A stretch of 64,000 bases of DNA from Marmoricola sp. Leaf446 (GTDB taxonomy: Bacteria; Actinomycetota; Actinomycetes; Propionibacteriales; Nocardioidaceae). A program made the translations under genes and the position numbers. The stretch is from NCBI RefSeq assembly GCF_001424755.1, contig NZ_LMRF01000001.1, positions 1,148,140 to 1,212,139 of the forward strand. Direction: 5' to 3'. This document shows, piece by piece, positions 17,879-26,323 of this stretch (its first letter is position 1; each line of letters starts with the position of its first letter). The notes beneath the pieces are model-generated. The model did no database searches. It saw only the letters and a list, made by a program, of their open reading frames with translations, and was not told the origin of the DNA.

Positions 17879-18792
17879 TCGCCGGCGGCCGGGGCCAGCG
17901 CGTCCAGCACGCGCTCGGCCCCGGCCGCAGTCGTGCCCCGGGCGAAGTTGAGGTCGACGAAGGCCTCCGTCACGCCGTACGCCGCGAGACCCTGCAGGTC
18001 GTCCCGCACCTGCGCGAGGTCGTCGTCGGGCTGCACGACCACGCGCAGCAGCACCTCCACGGCGTCGGGGTCGCGCCCCGCCTCGGCGGCGCCCTCGCGC
18101 ACGATCCTGGCGCCCTCGGCGACCTCGTCGAGGGACTGCCGGGTGCTCGGGATCCAGCCGTCGGCCAGCCGTCCCGCCCGACGCAGCGCGGCCGGCGCCG
18201 TGCCGCCGACCAGCACCGGCGGCCGCGGCGACTGGACCGGTCGCGGCCCGGTCTGCGAGGGCGGCACGGTGTAGAACTCCCCGGCGAACTCGACCGGGTC
18301 CTGGGTCAGCAGCGCGTCGAGGCAGCGGAGGTACTCCTCCATCCGGGGCCCGCGGCGCTCGCGGGGCACGCCCGCGGCGGCGTACTCGTGGGGCATCCAG
18401 CCGATGCCGACCCCGAGTGTGAAACGGCCCCCGCTGAGGTGGTCCATCGTCACCACCGACTTGGCCAGCAGCGCCGGGGGAGTGAAGGGCGCGCAGATCG
18501 TCGCGGTGCCGAGCCGGATGCGCTCGGTGTGCGAGGCGACGTGCGCCAGCGACAGCAGCGGGTCGTGCACCTGCTGGTAGGACGCGTCGCGCGCGCTCCG
18601 CTTGGCCGGGTTGTGGGCGTCGTCCCACGCCGGGTCGAGGCTGCCCTCGGCGGGGTAGAGCACCCGTTGGAAGCTCCACAGCGAGCTGTAGCCGAGCTCC
18701 TCGGCCCGCCGGGCGACGTGGACCATCGACCCCGGGGTGGCCCAGGCACCCGAGACGGGGAGCCCGAAGCCGAGCGGCAGCGCGGACCCCAT
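17875..18792 (-). CDS. LLM-class F420-dependent oxidoreductase (TIGR03619-like)
   Basis: The 305-residue luciferase-superfamily protein shows LWSFQRVLYPAE, ERIRLGTATICAPF, VTMDHLSGGRFTLGVGIGWMPHEY and a C-terminal QVRDDLQGLAAYGVTEAFVDL block, matching short actinobacterial F420-dependent forms. It is 1 nt downstream of the deaminase-like gene on the same strand, so the pair is likely cotranscribed. Sequence similarity to the convergent LLM enzyme is limited to core motifs, so this is not a recent duplication. Confidence 0.88.
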   Translation of the reverse strand: MGSALPLGFGLPVSGAWATPGSMVHVARRAEELGYSSLWSFQRVLYPAEGSLDPAWDDAHNPAKRSARDASYQQVHDPLLSLAHVASHTERIRLGTATICAPFTPPALLAKSVVTMDHLSGGRFTLGVGIGWMPHEYAAAGVPRERRGPRMEEYLRCLDALLTQDPVEFAGEFYTVPPSQTGPRPVQSPRPPVLVGGTAPAALRRAGRLADGWIPSTRQSLDEVAEGARIVREGAAEAGRDPDAVEVLLRVVVQPDDDLAQVRDDLQGLAAYGVTEAFVDLNFARGTTAAGAERVLDALAPAAGD

Positions 18793-18793
18793 C

Positions 18794-19204
18794 TCAGTCC
18801 CCGTGCCGCGCGGTCCAACGACGGAACGGCTCGGTCGGGTCGTCGACCTCGACCTGGACGGACGGCAGCCGCTGCTGGTCCGCCGGCGCCGCCACCTCGT
18901 CGTAGAAGGTCGCCAGCGTCATGCAGCGCCCGCCGTCCTCGTAGTGCTCGCCCTCCTGCTCGCGCGTCGCGGCGTACAGCACCTGCTCGGGCGCGGCGTA
19001 GTAGAGCGCGCCCAGGCACATCGGGCAGGGGTACGCCGTGACATCGCCGGTCTGCGCGACCTGGTTGGTGGCCTCGTGGAGCACCTCGCCGGTGGCGTGG
19101 TCGACGACCAGGCAGCCGAACGGCTTGCCCCCGTCCTCGACGTTGGCCAGGGCGAGCTCGACCGCGCGGCGGACGTGGTCGGCCGCGGTGGGGGCGTCGC
19201 TCAC
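18794..19204 (-). CDS. nucleoside/cytidine deaminase-like protein lacking the HAE motif
   Basis: The 136-residue protein matches the CDA deaminase fold at both ends: KPFGCLVVDHATGEVL (27-42) and PCPMCLGALYYA (59-70) with the two zinc-binding cysteines C60 and C63. Between T56 and P59, where family members carry HAE (zinc His and catalytic Glu) followed by about 30 residues up to the PCPMC motif, only TAYP is present. The key histidine and glutamate are therefore absent, as by an in-frame deletion. The reading frame and flanking codons are clean. It is probably not a conventional deaminase. It is followed after 1 nt by the LLM gene. Confidence 0.8.
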   Translation of the reverse strand: MSDAPTAADHVRRAVELALANVEDGGKPFGCLVVDHATGEVLHEATNQVAQTGDVTAYPCPMCLGALYYAAPEQVLYAATREQEGEHYEDGGRCMTLATFYDEVAAPADQQRLPSVQVEVDDPTEPFRRWTARHGD

Positions 19205-19211
19205 CCGCGCG

Positions 19212-19532
19212 TCAGGCGATGCGTCGGACGCGGTTGACGGTCAGGCCGTCGGCGTCGAGGAGCTCACCGATCCGGCCGGCGAACTCGACCAGGTGGGGGG
19301 CCGCGAGGTGGGCGTCGAGGTGCTCCCCGGACTGCCAGTTCTCGTAGAAGGTGAAGAAGCTCGGGTCCTCGACGCCCTGGTGGAGGTCGTAGTTGACGTA
19401 GCCGTCCTCCTGGCTGGTGGGCTCGATCAGCGACTCCAGCGCGGCCTTGAGCTCCTCGGTCTTCCCCTCGGCGGCGCGCATGTAGGCGATCACGGTCAGC
19501 AGGTCGCGGTTGTCGTCGGTGGGTGTGCTCAC
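19212..19532 (-). CDS. antibiotic biosynthesis monooxygenase (ABM/YgiN-like) domain protein
   Basis: This 106-residue small ferredoxin-like-fold protein has LLTVIAYMRAAEGKTEELKAAL, EDGYVNYDLHQGVEDPSFFTFYENW and HLDAHLAAPHLVEFAGRI, the typical ABM pattern of putative quinol or heme monooxygenases. The GTG at 19532 is preceded by AGGAGGA. It lies 7 nt upstream of the deaminase-like gene on the same strand and is probably the first gene of a three-gene operon with it and the LLM enzyme. The substrate is unknown. Confidence 0.85.
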   Translation of the reverse strand: MSTPTDDNRDLLTVIAYMRAAEGKTEELKAALESLIEPTSQEDGYVNYDLHQGVEDPSFFTFYENWQSGEHLDAHLAAPHLVEFAGRIGELLDADGLTVNRVRRIA

Positions 19533-19580
19533 GGGGTCCTCCTGTGGACGTCTATGGGGTCGTCGGCGAGGCTAGCCCGC

Positions 19581-20717
19581 ATGGATGCGCGTCACCAGAT
19601 CGCTCTCGACATGGCCGAGGCGGCGACCGCCTGGCTCGGCTCCCTCACCGACGACCAGCGGGCCGTCGCGCACGGCTCCGGCCCGGCGTACGACGAGGGG
19701 GCGTACGCCGAGCGACGCCGCTGGTTCTACACCCCGACCGACCACGGCGGCCTCACCGTGCACGAGCAGCGGCCCGCCCAGCAGCGCGCCGCGATGCGGC
19801 TGGTCGCGACCGGGCTGTCGATGGCGGGCTACGTCACGATCGCCACCACGATGGGGCTGGAGAACGTGCTCGACCGCGTCGAGGGGTTCGTGACCCGCTT
19901 CGACCGCGAGCGCGGCCGCGACCCGGGGATGTACTACCTCCGCGTCTTCGGCGAGCCCGGCGGCGAGGCGCCGTGGGGCTGGCGCTTCGGCGGCCACCAC
20001 GTCTCGCTCAACAATCTCGTGGTCGGCGGCGAGCTGGTCTCCACGACGCCGTGCTTCATGGGGGCCGACCCGGCGTCCTCGCCGCTGCTCGGCGGTGCGC
20101 TGAACCGTCCGCTGGCGCGCGTGGAGGACCTCGCGCGCGAGCTGGTCCGGTCGCTGCCGCCCGAGCTCGCGGCGCGGGCGGTGCTGCTCGACAAGGCGCC
20201 CTCGGACTTCGTCACCGCCAACCGGTCGAGCGTCTCCGAGGGCGACCAGGTGATCCCGCTGGCCGGCATCTGGCGCGACGAGCGGTTCCCCGACGACACC
20301 GAGCAGGCCAAGCTGCAGAAGCTGAGCGACGACATCGACGCGGCGGCGGCGTACACCCCCGAGGACCACCGGACGGTGGAGTACACCCACGCCCCCAAGG
20401 GGGTGGCCGGCCACCTGCTCGACAGGTCGCAGCGCGAGCTGCTGCACGCGTTGCTCGGCACCTACTTCGACCGGGTGCCCGAGGGCGTCTCGCCGCTCCC
20501 GTCGTACGACGCGGCGGCGCTCGACGACGTGCACTTCGCCTGGGCCGGACCGACCGAGCCGGGGGAGCCGCACTACTACCGGTTGCAGGGTCCGCGGCTG
20601 CTCGTGGAGTGGGACAACACCCAGCGCGGCGCCAACCACGCCCACTCGGTGTGGCGCGACCCGGAGGCCGACTTCGGGCTCGACGTGCTGGCGCGCCACC
20701 GGGCGCAGCACCACTGA
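19581..20717 (+). CDS. DUF3500 domain-containing protein
   Basis: The 378-residue soluble protein matches DUF3500 (RRWFYTPTDHGGLTVHEQ, WGWRFGGHHVSLNNLVVGG, PCFMGADPA, YYRLQGPRLLVEWDNTQRGANHAHSVWRDP). The conserved His/Asn/Asp residues in the GGHH and DNTQ...NHAHS blocks suggest a metal or small-molecule site, but no biochemical role is established. It is divergent from the ABM gene with 48 bp between starts. No strong ribosome site precedes ATG 19581. Confidence 0.88.
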   Translation: MDARHQIALDMAEAATAWLGSLTDDQRAVAHGSGPAYDEGAYAERRRWFYTPTDHGGLTVHEQRPAQQRAAMRLVATGLSMAGYVTIATTMGLENVLDRVEGFVTRFDRERGRDPGMYYLRVFGEPGGEAPWGWRFGGHHVSLNNLVVGGELVSTTPCFMGADPASSPLLGGALNRPLARVEDLARELVRSLPPELAARAVLLDKAPSDFVTANRSSVSEGDQVIPLAGIWRDERFPDDTEQAKLQKLSDDIDAAAAYTPEDHRTVEYTHAPKGVAGHLLDRSQRELLHALLGTYFDRVPEGVSPLPSYDAAALDDVHFAWAGPTEPGEPHYYRLQGPRLLVEWDNTQRGANHAHSVWRDPEADFGLDVLARHRAQHH

Positions 20718-20838
20718 GGACGGCCGCCGGTCGTGTGTGGGCTGCCTCACGTCGGCGTGAGGGTCGGGGCGCCCGACCCGTCTGACGGGGGAAGCGCCAC
20801 GGGACACGACCCGGGCGCCCGGACGACAGGAGCCCGTC

Positions 20839-21594
20839 GTGACCCGACGCCACCCCACCCGACCCCTCGCCACGCCCCGCCTCTCCCGACGCCTCGCGGC
20901 CGAGGCGTTCGGCACCTTCGTCCTGGTCCTCGGCGGCTGCGGTGCGGCCGTGCTCGCCGGCGACGCGATCGGCAACGCGGGCATCGCGGCGGCGTTCGGG
21001 CTCAGCGTGCTCACGGCCGCCTTCGCGGTCGGCCACGTCTCCGGCGGCCACTTCAACCCGGCCGTGTCGCTCGGTGCCGCGGTCGCGGGCCGGCTGCCGT
21101 GGCGCAGCGTCCCGGCGTACGTCGTGACGCAGGTGGTCGCGGCGATCGCCGCCGCCGGTATCCTGCTCGGCGTCGCCACGGGGCGTCCCGGCTTCGACCT
21201 GGCCGAGGGGTTCGCCACCAACGGCTACGGCGACGCCTCCCCGGCGGGCTACGCCTGGTGGGCCGCCGTGCTGGCCGAGGTGGTCCTGACCGCGCTGTTC
21301 GTCTGGACGATCCTCGGCGTCACCGACGCCCGGGCGCCGCAGGCCTTCGCGCCCCTGGCGATCGGGCTCAGCCTGACCCTGATCCACCTCGTGTCGATCC
21401 CCGTCGACAACACCTCGGTCAACCCGGCGCGCTCGATCGGGCCGGCCCTGGTGGCCGGGGGCACGGCCGTGGAGCAGCTGTGGTTGTTCGTGCTGGCGCC
21501 GCTCGTCGGCGCCGTGCTGGCCGGGCTGACCTACGCCCCGGTCTTCGGGCGGCAGCCGCGTGAGGAGCCGACGGCCGCGGCCGCCACCGCCTGA
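20839..21594 (+). CDS. aqpZ: aquaporin Z-type water channel
   Basis: This 251-residue six-helix MIP channel has both NPA loops: [10 protein letters not shown] and NTSVNPARS. His in LTLIHLVS, Thr in DNTSVNPAR and the Arg after the second NPA fit the narrow selectivity filter of water-specific AqpZ rather than glycerol facilitators. The GTG at 20839 follows ACAGGAG. It is monocistronic, and the 121 bp upstream include inverted repeats but no clear promoter. It acts in the cytoplasmic membrane in osmotic water flux. Confidence 0.93.
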   Translation: MTRRHPTRPLATPRLSRRLAAEAFGTFVLVLGGCGAAVLAGDAIGNAGIAAAFGLSVLTAAFAVGHVSGGHFNPAVSLGAAVAGRLPWRSVPAYVVTQVVAAIAAAGILLGVATGRPGFDLAEGFATNGYGDASPAGYAWWAAVLAEVVLTALFVWTILGVTDARAPQAFAPLAIGLSLTLIHLVSIPVDNTSVNPARSIGPALVAGGTAVEQLWLFVLAPLVGAVLAGLTYAPVFGRQPREEPTAAAATA

Positions 21595-21654
21595 TGCGCG
21601 AGACCCCGGCCCACCCGTGTCGCGCACGGGTCGGGCCGAGGTCCGTAACGGGTG

Positions 21655-22566
21655 CTACTTCTTCTTGCCCTTGGTCTTCTTCGACGTCTTGGACTTCTTG
21701 CCGCTCTTCGCGCCCTTGGCGTCCTTGGTGTCCTTCGCGTTCTTGGTCGAGGCGGCGTCCGCCTTCTTCTTCGACGAGCGCGCGATCCGACGCGGGTCGA
21801 TCGCGGAGGCGACCGAACCCGCGGTGTCGGCGGCCTTGGCGGCGGCCTTGCGGGCGCGGGTGGTCTCCTTCTCCAGCAGCGAGAGGGTCTTGGTGATCTG
21901 ACCGGTCAGCTCCCTGGTCACCCGCTCGGCGGTCTCGCGGGCGATGTGCTCGATGGCCGCGGGGGTGAGCTCGAAACGGCCCGAGGGGTCCGAGGAGTCC
22001 GAGGCGGCAGGCGCCTGACCGACCGCGGACTTCTTGGCCAGCGCCTTCTGGGCGTCGACCTGGCGGCCCCCGGCGGTCGCCGAGCCGGCGGCCGAGGAGG
22101 TGGCGGAGGAGGTGGTGGGGGACTTCGTGGCCGGGGCCTTCTTCGTCGTGGTCTTCTTCGCGGTCGACTTCGTGGCGGGCGAGGAGGTGGATGCCTTCTT
22201 CGCGGGGGACTTCGTGGCCGGGGACTTCTTCGCCGTGGACTTCTTCGCCGCGGACGTGGACGACTTCGTGGCCGGCGTCTTCTTGGCGGCGCTCTTGGTG
22301 GTCGCGCTCTTCTTCGCGGGGGTCTTCCTCGCTGGGGTCTTCTTCGCGGGGGTGGCCGTGGCGGGCGTCGCGGAGGTGCTCGAGGAGGATCCGCCGGACG
22401 TCGTACGACCGCTGGCGTGCCCGGACTCCGACTCGCCGGACGTGGCCGGAGCGCTCGCTGCCTTCGCCGCGTCGGCGGTGCTGGGCGCAGCGGTGCCGGA
22501 GGTGGCGGTGCCGCTGGAGGTGGACGAGCTCTCGGGGGTGGTGCTGCTGTCGCTGGCGTCGGTCAC
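21655..22566 (-). CDS. histone H1-like Lys/Ala-rich protein
   Basis: The 303-residue protein has three parts: a Ser/Thr/Ala-rich acidic N-terminus (1-70), a region of repeated KK(T/S)xAxK-type motifs (about 72-172), and a folded helical segment FELTPAAIEHIARETAERVTRELTG (about 198-250). It ends with a second very basic tail, SGKKSKTSKKTKGKKK. The composition matches eukaryotic H1 tails and the HupB tail, implying nucleoid or polyanion binding. No HU domain is present. The GTG at 22566 follows GGGGAGGA. Internal repeats make it prone to length variation. A polyphosphate- or PHA-granule role is an alternative. Confidence 0.75.
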   Translation of the reverse strand: MTDASDSSTTPESSSTSSGTATSGTAAPSTADAAKAASAPATSGESESGHASGRTTSGGSSSSTSATPATATPAKKTPARKTPAKKSATTKSAAKKTPATKSSTSAAKKSTAKKSPATKSPAKKASTSSPATKSTAKKTTTKKAPATKSPTTSSATSSAAGSATAGGRQVDAQKALAKKSAVGQAPAASDSSDPSGRFELTPAAIEHIARETAERVTRELTGQITKTLSLLEKETTRARKAAAKAADTAGSVASAIDPRRIARSSKKKADAASTKNAKDTKDAKGAKSGKKSKTSKKTKGKKK

Positions 22567-22664
22567 GGTGAGGGTCCTCCCCTAAGGCGCGGCTCGGACG
22601 CCACGCGCAGTCACTGCAGCATGCCCCATGCACGACGGCAGCGCAGGGGTCCCGACGACGGTCA

Positions 22665-22721
22665 CTCGAGGAGGGACTCGGGAGAGGGTGGCAGCTGCCA
22701 CGGTCTCCCGAGCCCTCCGAG
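22665..22721. terminator. long imperfect hairpin downstream of the transglutaminase operon
   Basis: Arms of about 27-30 nt (22665-22694 and 22695-22721) can pair with small bulges, with CTCGGGAGA pairing TCTCCCGAG and GTGGCAGCTGCCAC (palindrome) at the tip. It lies in the 271-bp gap between the 3' end of the transglutaminase gene and the start of the H1-like gene. Without a T-run it is at best a factor-assisted terminator, or a recombination-derived palindrome. The rest of this gap shows nothing else I can name. Confidence 0.5.
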
Positions 22722-22837
22722 GTCCTGGTGCGGAGGCGTTCGGTGCAGTCGGCCAGGGGCCGGTCTCGCACCGGCCACGTGGTGGCCGTCCCCGCCCGGG
22801 GCGCACCCGGACGACGACGAGACCGAGCCCCGGGGGA

Positions 22838-23683
22838 TCAGACCAGGCGGGTGACCTGGACGTCGACGAACATCCGCGAGGTGCCGGAGCCGGAGAAGAT
22901 GCCGGACAGCGGCTTGACGTCGCCGTAGTCGCGCCCGGCTGCGGTCACCACGTGGCGGTCGCCGGGCTCGGCGGCGTTGGTCGGGTCGAAGCCGCGCCAG
23001 CCGTCGTCCCACCACTCCACCCAGGCGTGCGACTCGCCCTTGGCGGGCACGCCGACCTCGGGCTGCACCTTGGGGTGGAGGTAGCCCGAGACGTAGCGGG
23101 CGGGGATCCCGACCGCGCGCAGCGCGCCGATGGCGATGTGGGCCATGTCCTGGCACACCCCCGTGCGGCGTTCCCAGGAGTGAGCGGCGGCGGCGTCGAC
23201 GGTGGTCGAGCCGGAGACGTACTTGACCTCGTCGTGGACCAGCATGCAGAGGGCGCGGGCGGCCTCCGACGGGCTGGCCGTGCGGCGTACGACGTCCTGG
23301 GCGGTCGCCACCAGGTCGGCCGAGGGCGCGACCCGGTCGGGCAGGGTGAGGTAGTCGGTGTGGGCGTCGACCAGCCGCGGCTCGCGCAGCTGCTCCCACG
23401 ACAGCACCGGGTCGCCCGCGGGCGTCCGGTCGGTCTGCACCGTCGCGGCCGCGGTGACGGTGAGCGACGTGTGGGGGTCGAGGACCTCGAACGCGGTCAC
23501 CTGGGAGCCCCAGTAGTCGCGGTAGGTGTAGGTCCAGGGCGTCGGCGAGACCTCGACCCGCGAGTGCACGACGATCTGGCCGGGCAGGGTCACCGGGGTC
23601 AGCCGGGCCTCGTTGAACGAGGTGTTGGCCTTGCCGTCGTACTCGAAGCCGGTGGTGTGGACGATGCGCAGCTGCAGGCTCAT
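22838..23683 (-). CDS. transglutaminase-like cysteine protease-fold protein
   Basis: The 281-residue protein has an N-terminal beta region (DUF4956/Bact_transglu_N type, 1-95) and a transglutaminase core with C177 in RTGVCQDMAH, H219 in GESHAWVEWW and D233 in FDPTN, a complete catalytic triad. The start is ATG 23683 after AGAGGGAG. It is the third gene of an operon with the circularly permuted ATP-grasp and alpha-E proteins. This trio is conserved across bacteria and predicted by comparative genomics to make and process a peptide-like conjugate. No product is known. Confidence 0.92.
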   Translation of the reverse strand: MSLQLRIVHTTGFEYDGKANTSFNEARLTPVTLPGQIVVHSRVEVSPTPWTYTYRDYWGSQVTAFEVLDPHTSLTVTAAATVQTDRTPAGDPVLSWEQLREPRLVDAHTDYLTLPDRVAPSADLVATAQDVVRRTASPSEAARALCMLVHDEVKYVSGSTTVDAAAAHSWERRTGVCQDMAHIAIGALRAVGIPARYVSGYLHPKVQPEVGVPAKGESHAWVEWWDDGWRGFDPTNAAEPGDRHVVTAAGRDYGDVKPLSGIFSGSGTSRMFVDVQVTRLV

Positions 23684-23732
23684 CGGTCTCCCTCTTCGCA
23701 GGTGGGGGCGTACGTCGGGACGCAGCGGGTGC

Positions 23733-24668
23733 TCATGCCCGCACCCCGTGCCACTCGGTCGCCTCCGCGCCGGCGAAGTAGCGCCGGGTGATCGCGTCGG
23801 TCGCCAGCGCGCAGGTGCGCTGGAGGCGCTCCATCTCGCTGGGCAGCTCGGTGACGAAGTCGGACAGCGAGCGGTACTCCAGCTCGGCGCGGGTGCGCCC
23901 GAGCAGCCGCTGCGCCTCGTTCTGCACGCCCACGCGGGTGCCGGCGGACTCCAGGCTCTCCAGCGCCCGCTCGGCCTGGGTGAGGCCGAAGACGACCGAG
24001 CGGGGGAAGAGCCGGTCGAGCAGCAGGAACTCCGCCGCGCCGCGCTCGGTCTCCAGGCCCTTGTAGGTGCGCAGGAACGCCTCGTAGGCACCGCAGGCGC
24101 GCAACGAGGTGCCCCAGGCGGAGCCCGAGGTGAGCGCCGCCGTCGCGACGAGCCGCGAGGTCATGTCGGCGCGCTCGATGGAGCGGCCGAGCACGAGGAA
24201 CTGGTAGCCCTCGTCGCGGGTCATGGTGGCCTCGCCGATGCCGTTGATCTGCGCGGCGCGGTCGCGCACCCAGCGGAAGGCGACCGGCGGGCGCATCGAG
24301 CGGAAGTGGCCCGAGGGGATGGCGCGGTAGGTGGTGTTCATCGCCTCCCACATCGAGGTCGACAGCGTCTCGCGCGCGCGCCGGGCGCTCTCGCGGGCCG
24401 CGGCGAGGGTGGCGGCGATGGACGCGCTCGAGGAGGTGTCGTAGGCCAGGACGCGCAGCACCTCGGCCGTGTCGATCGTGGTCGCGGTGTCCTCGGGGTC
24501 GACCTCCACGCCCATGATCGAGAGCAGGCTGCGGCAGGTCGTCCCCTCGTCGACGCCCGGGTCCTCGAGGATCAGCTGGGTCTGCACGTCGAGGATGCGG
24601 GCGGTGTCCTCGGCCCGCTCGACGTAGCGGCCGATCCAGAACAGGGACTCCGCGATCCGGCTCAGCAC
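23733..24668 (-). CDS. alpha-E domain protein
   Basis: This 311-residue all-helical DUF403/alpha-E protein has the signature RIAESLFWIGRYVERAEDTARILDV at its start and an internal echo, GRSIERADMTSRLV, near residue 165. The family is always found with the circularly permuted ATP-grasp ligase. The GTG at 24668 overlaps the ATP-grasp stop by 7 nt, showing translational coupling. It is likely an accessory to the ligase; no enzymatic residues are established. Confidence 0.92.
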   Translation of the reverse strand: MLSRIAESLFWIGRYVERAEDTARILDVQTQLILEDPGVDEGTTCRSLLSIMGVEVDPEDTATTIDTAEVLRVLAYDTSSSASIAATLAAARESARRARETLSTSMWEAMNTTYRAIPSGHFRSMRPPVAFRWVRDRAAQINGIGEATMTRDEGYQFLVLGRSIERADMTSRLVATAALTSGSAWGTSLRACGAYEAFLRTYKGLETERGAAEFLLLDRLFPRSVVFGLTQAERALESLESAGTRVGVQNEAQRLLGRTRAELEYRSLSDFVTELPSEMERLQRTCALATDAITRRYFAGAEATEWHGVRA

Positions 24669-26266
24669 GGCTGCTCCTCGGTGGTCTCGTCGGCCCCGTC
24701 GGTCGAGCCCGTCGAGACCTGCTGCTGCTGCTGGTCCTGCTGGCTGGAGAACGACTCCAGGGCCGGGCCGACGTCCTGCGGGGTGGCGTGGGGCAGCACG
24801 CGCTCGGGCTCGACCCGGATCACCGGGCGGCTCTTTCCGGCCAGCACCCAGGTGTCCTTGGAGCCGCCACCGCGCGAGGAGTTCACGATCAGCTCGCCCT
24901 CGCCCAGCGCGACCCGGGTCAGCCCGCCCGGCAGCACCCACACCCGGTGGCCGTCGTTGACGGCGAAGGGGCGCAGGTCGACGTGGCGGGGACGCATCAC
25001 GCCGTTGACGTAGGTCGGCACGGTGCTGAGCTGGATGACCGGCTGCGCGATCCACGACCGGGGATCGGCCAGCACCTTCTCGCGCAGCTCGTCGAGCTCG
25101 GCGCGGGTCGCGTGCGGGCCGATCACGATGCCCTTGCCGCCCGAACCGTCGACGGGCTTGAGGACCAGCTCGTCGAGGCGGTCCATGACCTCCTCGCGGT
25201 GGTCGGCGTCACCGAGCCGCCAGGTGTCGACGTTGTTGAGGATCGGCTCCTCGCCCAAGTAGTAGCGCACCAGGTCGGGCAGGTAGGTGTAGACGAGCTT
25301 GTCGTCGGCCACGCCGTTGCCGACCGCGTTGGCGATGGTGACGTTGCCGGCCCGGGCGGCGTTGAGCAGCCCCGAGCAGCCGAGCAGCGAGGTGCTGCGG
25401 AAGTGCACCGGGTCGAGGAACTCGTCGTCGACGCGGCGGTAGATCACGTGCACCGGCTCCAGGCCCTGGGTGGTGCGCATCATCACGCGGCCGCGGCGGC
25501 ACTCCAGGTCGCGGCCCTCGACCAGCTCGACGCCCATGGTGCGGGCGAGCAGCGCGTGCTCGAAGTAGGCGCCGTTGAAGACGCCGGGCGTGAGCACCAC
25601 GACGTTGGGGTCGGTGACACCGGCGGGCGCCGCGGCGCGCAGCGCGGTGAGCAGCTTCTGGGGGTAGCCCGCGACCGGGCGGATGCGGTGCTCGGCGAAG
25701 ACCTCGGGCAGCGCGGCCGCGATCGCGCGACGGTTGGTCATCACGTAGGAGACGCCGGAGGGCACCCGGACGTTGTCCTCCAGGACGCGGAACTCGCCAT
25801 CGTCGTCGCGGATCAGGTCGATGCCGCTCACGTGGACGCGCACGCCGTTGGGCGGCTCGATCCCGGCGGCGGCACGGTGGAAGTGCGAGGAGGTGGTGAT
25901 GACGCGGCGGGGGACCACCCCGTCGTTGAGCACCTCGCCGGCGTCGTAGACGTCGGCGAGGAACTTCTCGAGCGTGGCCACCCGCTGCTGGACGCCGGCC
26001 TCGACCTTGGCCCACTGGTCCATCTCGATCACGCGCGGCAGCACGTCGAGCGGGAAGGCCCGTTCCTCGCCGCCGATGTCGAAGGTCACGCCCTGGTCGA
26101 GGTAGCTCGACTGCAGCGCCTCCACCCGGGTCTGCAGCTCGGCCGGTCCCATCTCCTGCAGGGACGGCTGGAGCTGGCGGTAGGGGGTGCGCAGGTCGGT
26201 GGCGTCGTACATCTCGTCGTACGCCGCCCCCATCCCGCTGGCGTAGTCCTCGAACATCCCGGTCAC
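24662..26266 (-). CDS. circularly permuted ATP-grasp protein
   Basis: This 534-residue CP-ATP-grasp type 2 protein has core blocks DGVVPRRVITTSSHFHRAAAG, RVLEDNVRVPSGVSYVMTNR, VLKPVDGSGGKGIVIGPHATRAEL and VLPGGLTRVA...ELIVNSSRGGGSKDTWVL. It should form an amide-like bond using ATP. The last about 27 residues (QQDQQQQQ, then VSTGSTDGADETTEEQPC) are low-complexity. Part is encoded by a 28-bp sequence also found at 61751-61778, so the tail looks acquired from an interspersed repeat. The GTG start has a TAGGGT box ending 7 nt upstream and no ribosome site, so it is probably leaderless. It is the first gene of the ATP-grasp / alpha-E / transglutaminase operon. Confidence 0.93.
   Translation of the reverse strand: MTGMFEDYASGMGAAYDEMYDATDLRTPYRQLQPSLQEMGPAELQTRVEALQSSYLDQGVTFDIGGEERAFPLDVLPRVIEMDQWAKVEAGVQQRVATLEKFLADVYDAGEVLNDGVVPRRVITTSSHFHRAAAGIEPPNGVRVHVSGIDLIRDDDGEFRVLEDNVRVPSGVSYVMTNRRAIAAALPEVFAEHRIRPVAGYPQKLLTALRAAAPAGVTDPNVVVLTPGVFNGAYFEHALLARTMGVELVEGRDLECRRGRVMMRTTQGLEPVHVIYRRVDDEFLDPVHFRSTSLLGCSGLLNAARAGNVTIANAVGNGVADDKLVYTYLPDLVRYYLGEEPILNNVDTWRLGDADHREEVMDRLDELVLKPVDGSGGKGIVIGPHATRAELDELREKVLADPRSWIAQPVIQLSTVPTYVNGVMRPRHVDLRPFAVNDGHRVWVLPGGLTRVALGEGELIVNSSRGGGSKDTWVLAGKSRPVIRVEPERVLPHATPQDVGPALESFSSQQDQQQQQVSTGSTDGADETTEEQPC
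24692..24719. repeat. 28-bp interspersed repeat copy within the ATP-grasp 3' end
   Basis: This 28-bp stretch matches 61751-61778 at 27 of 28 positions. It ends in GGTCGAGCCCGTCGAGACC, a motif of the kind common in intergenic repeats of Nocardioides-like genomes. Here it is read through in frame and encodes VSTGSTDGA near the C-terminus. Confidence 0.6.
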
Positions 26267-26273
26267 GGGGGCG

Positions 26274-26279
26274 ACCCTA
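26274..26279 (-). promoter_or_regulatory. -10 box TAGGGT for leaderless ATP-grasp operon mRNA
   Basis: TAGGGT on the minus strand ends 7 nt before the GTG at 26266, with no Shine-Dalgarno sequence between. It would drive the ATP-grasp / alpha-E / transglutaminase operon. Confidence 0.55.
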
Positions 26280-26323
26280 GCGGCGACGTGTGTCGGCCGT
26301 GTGGCGCGTCCGCACTCGCGGGC

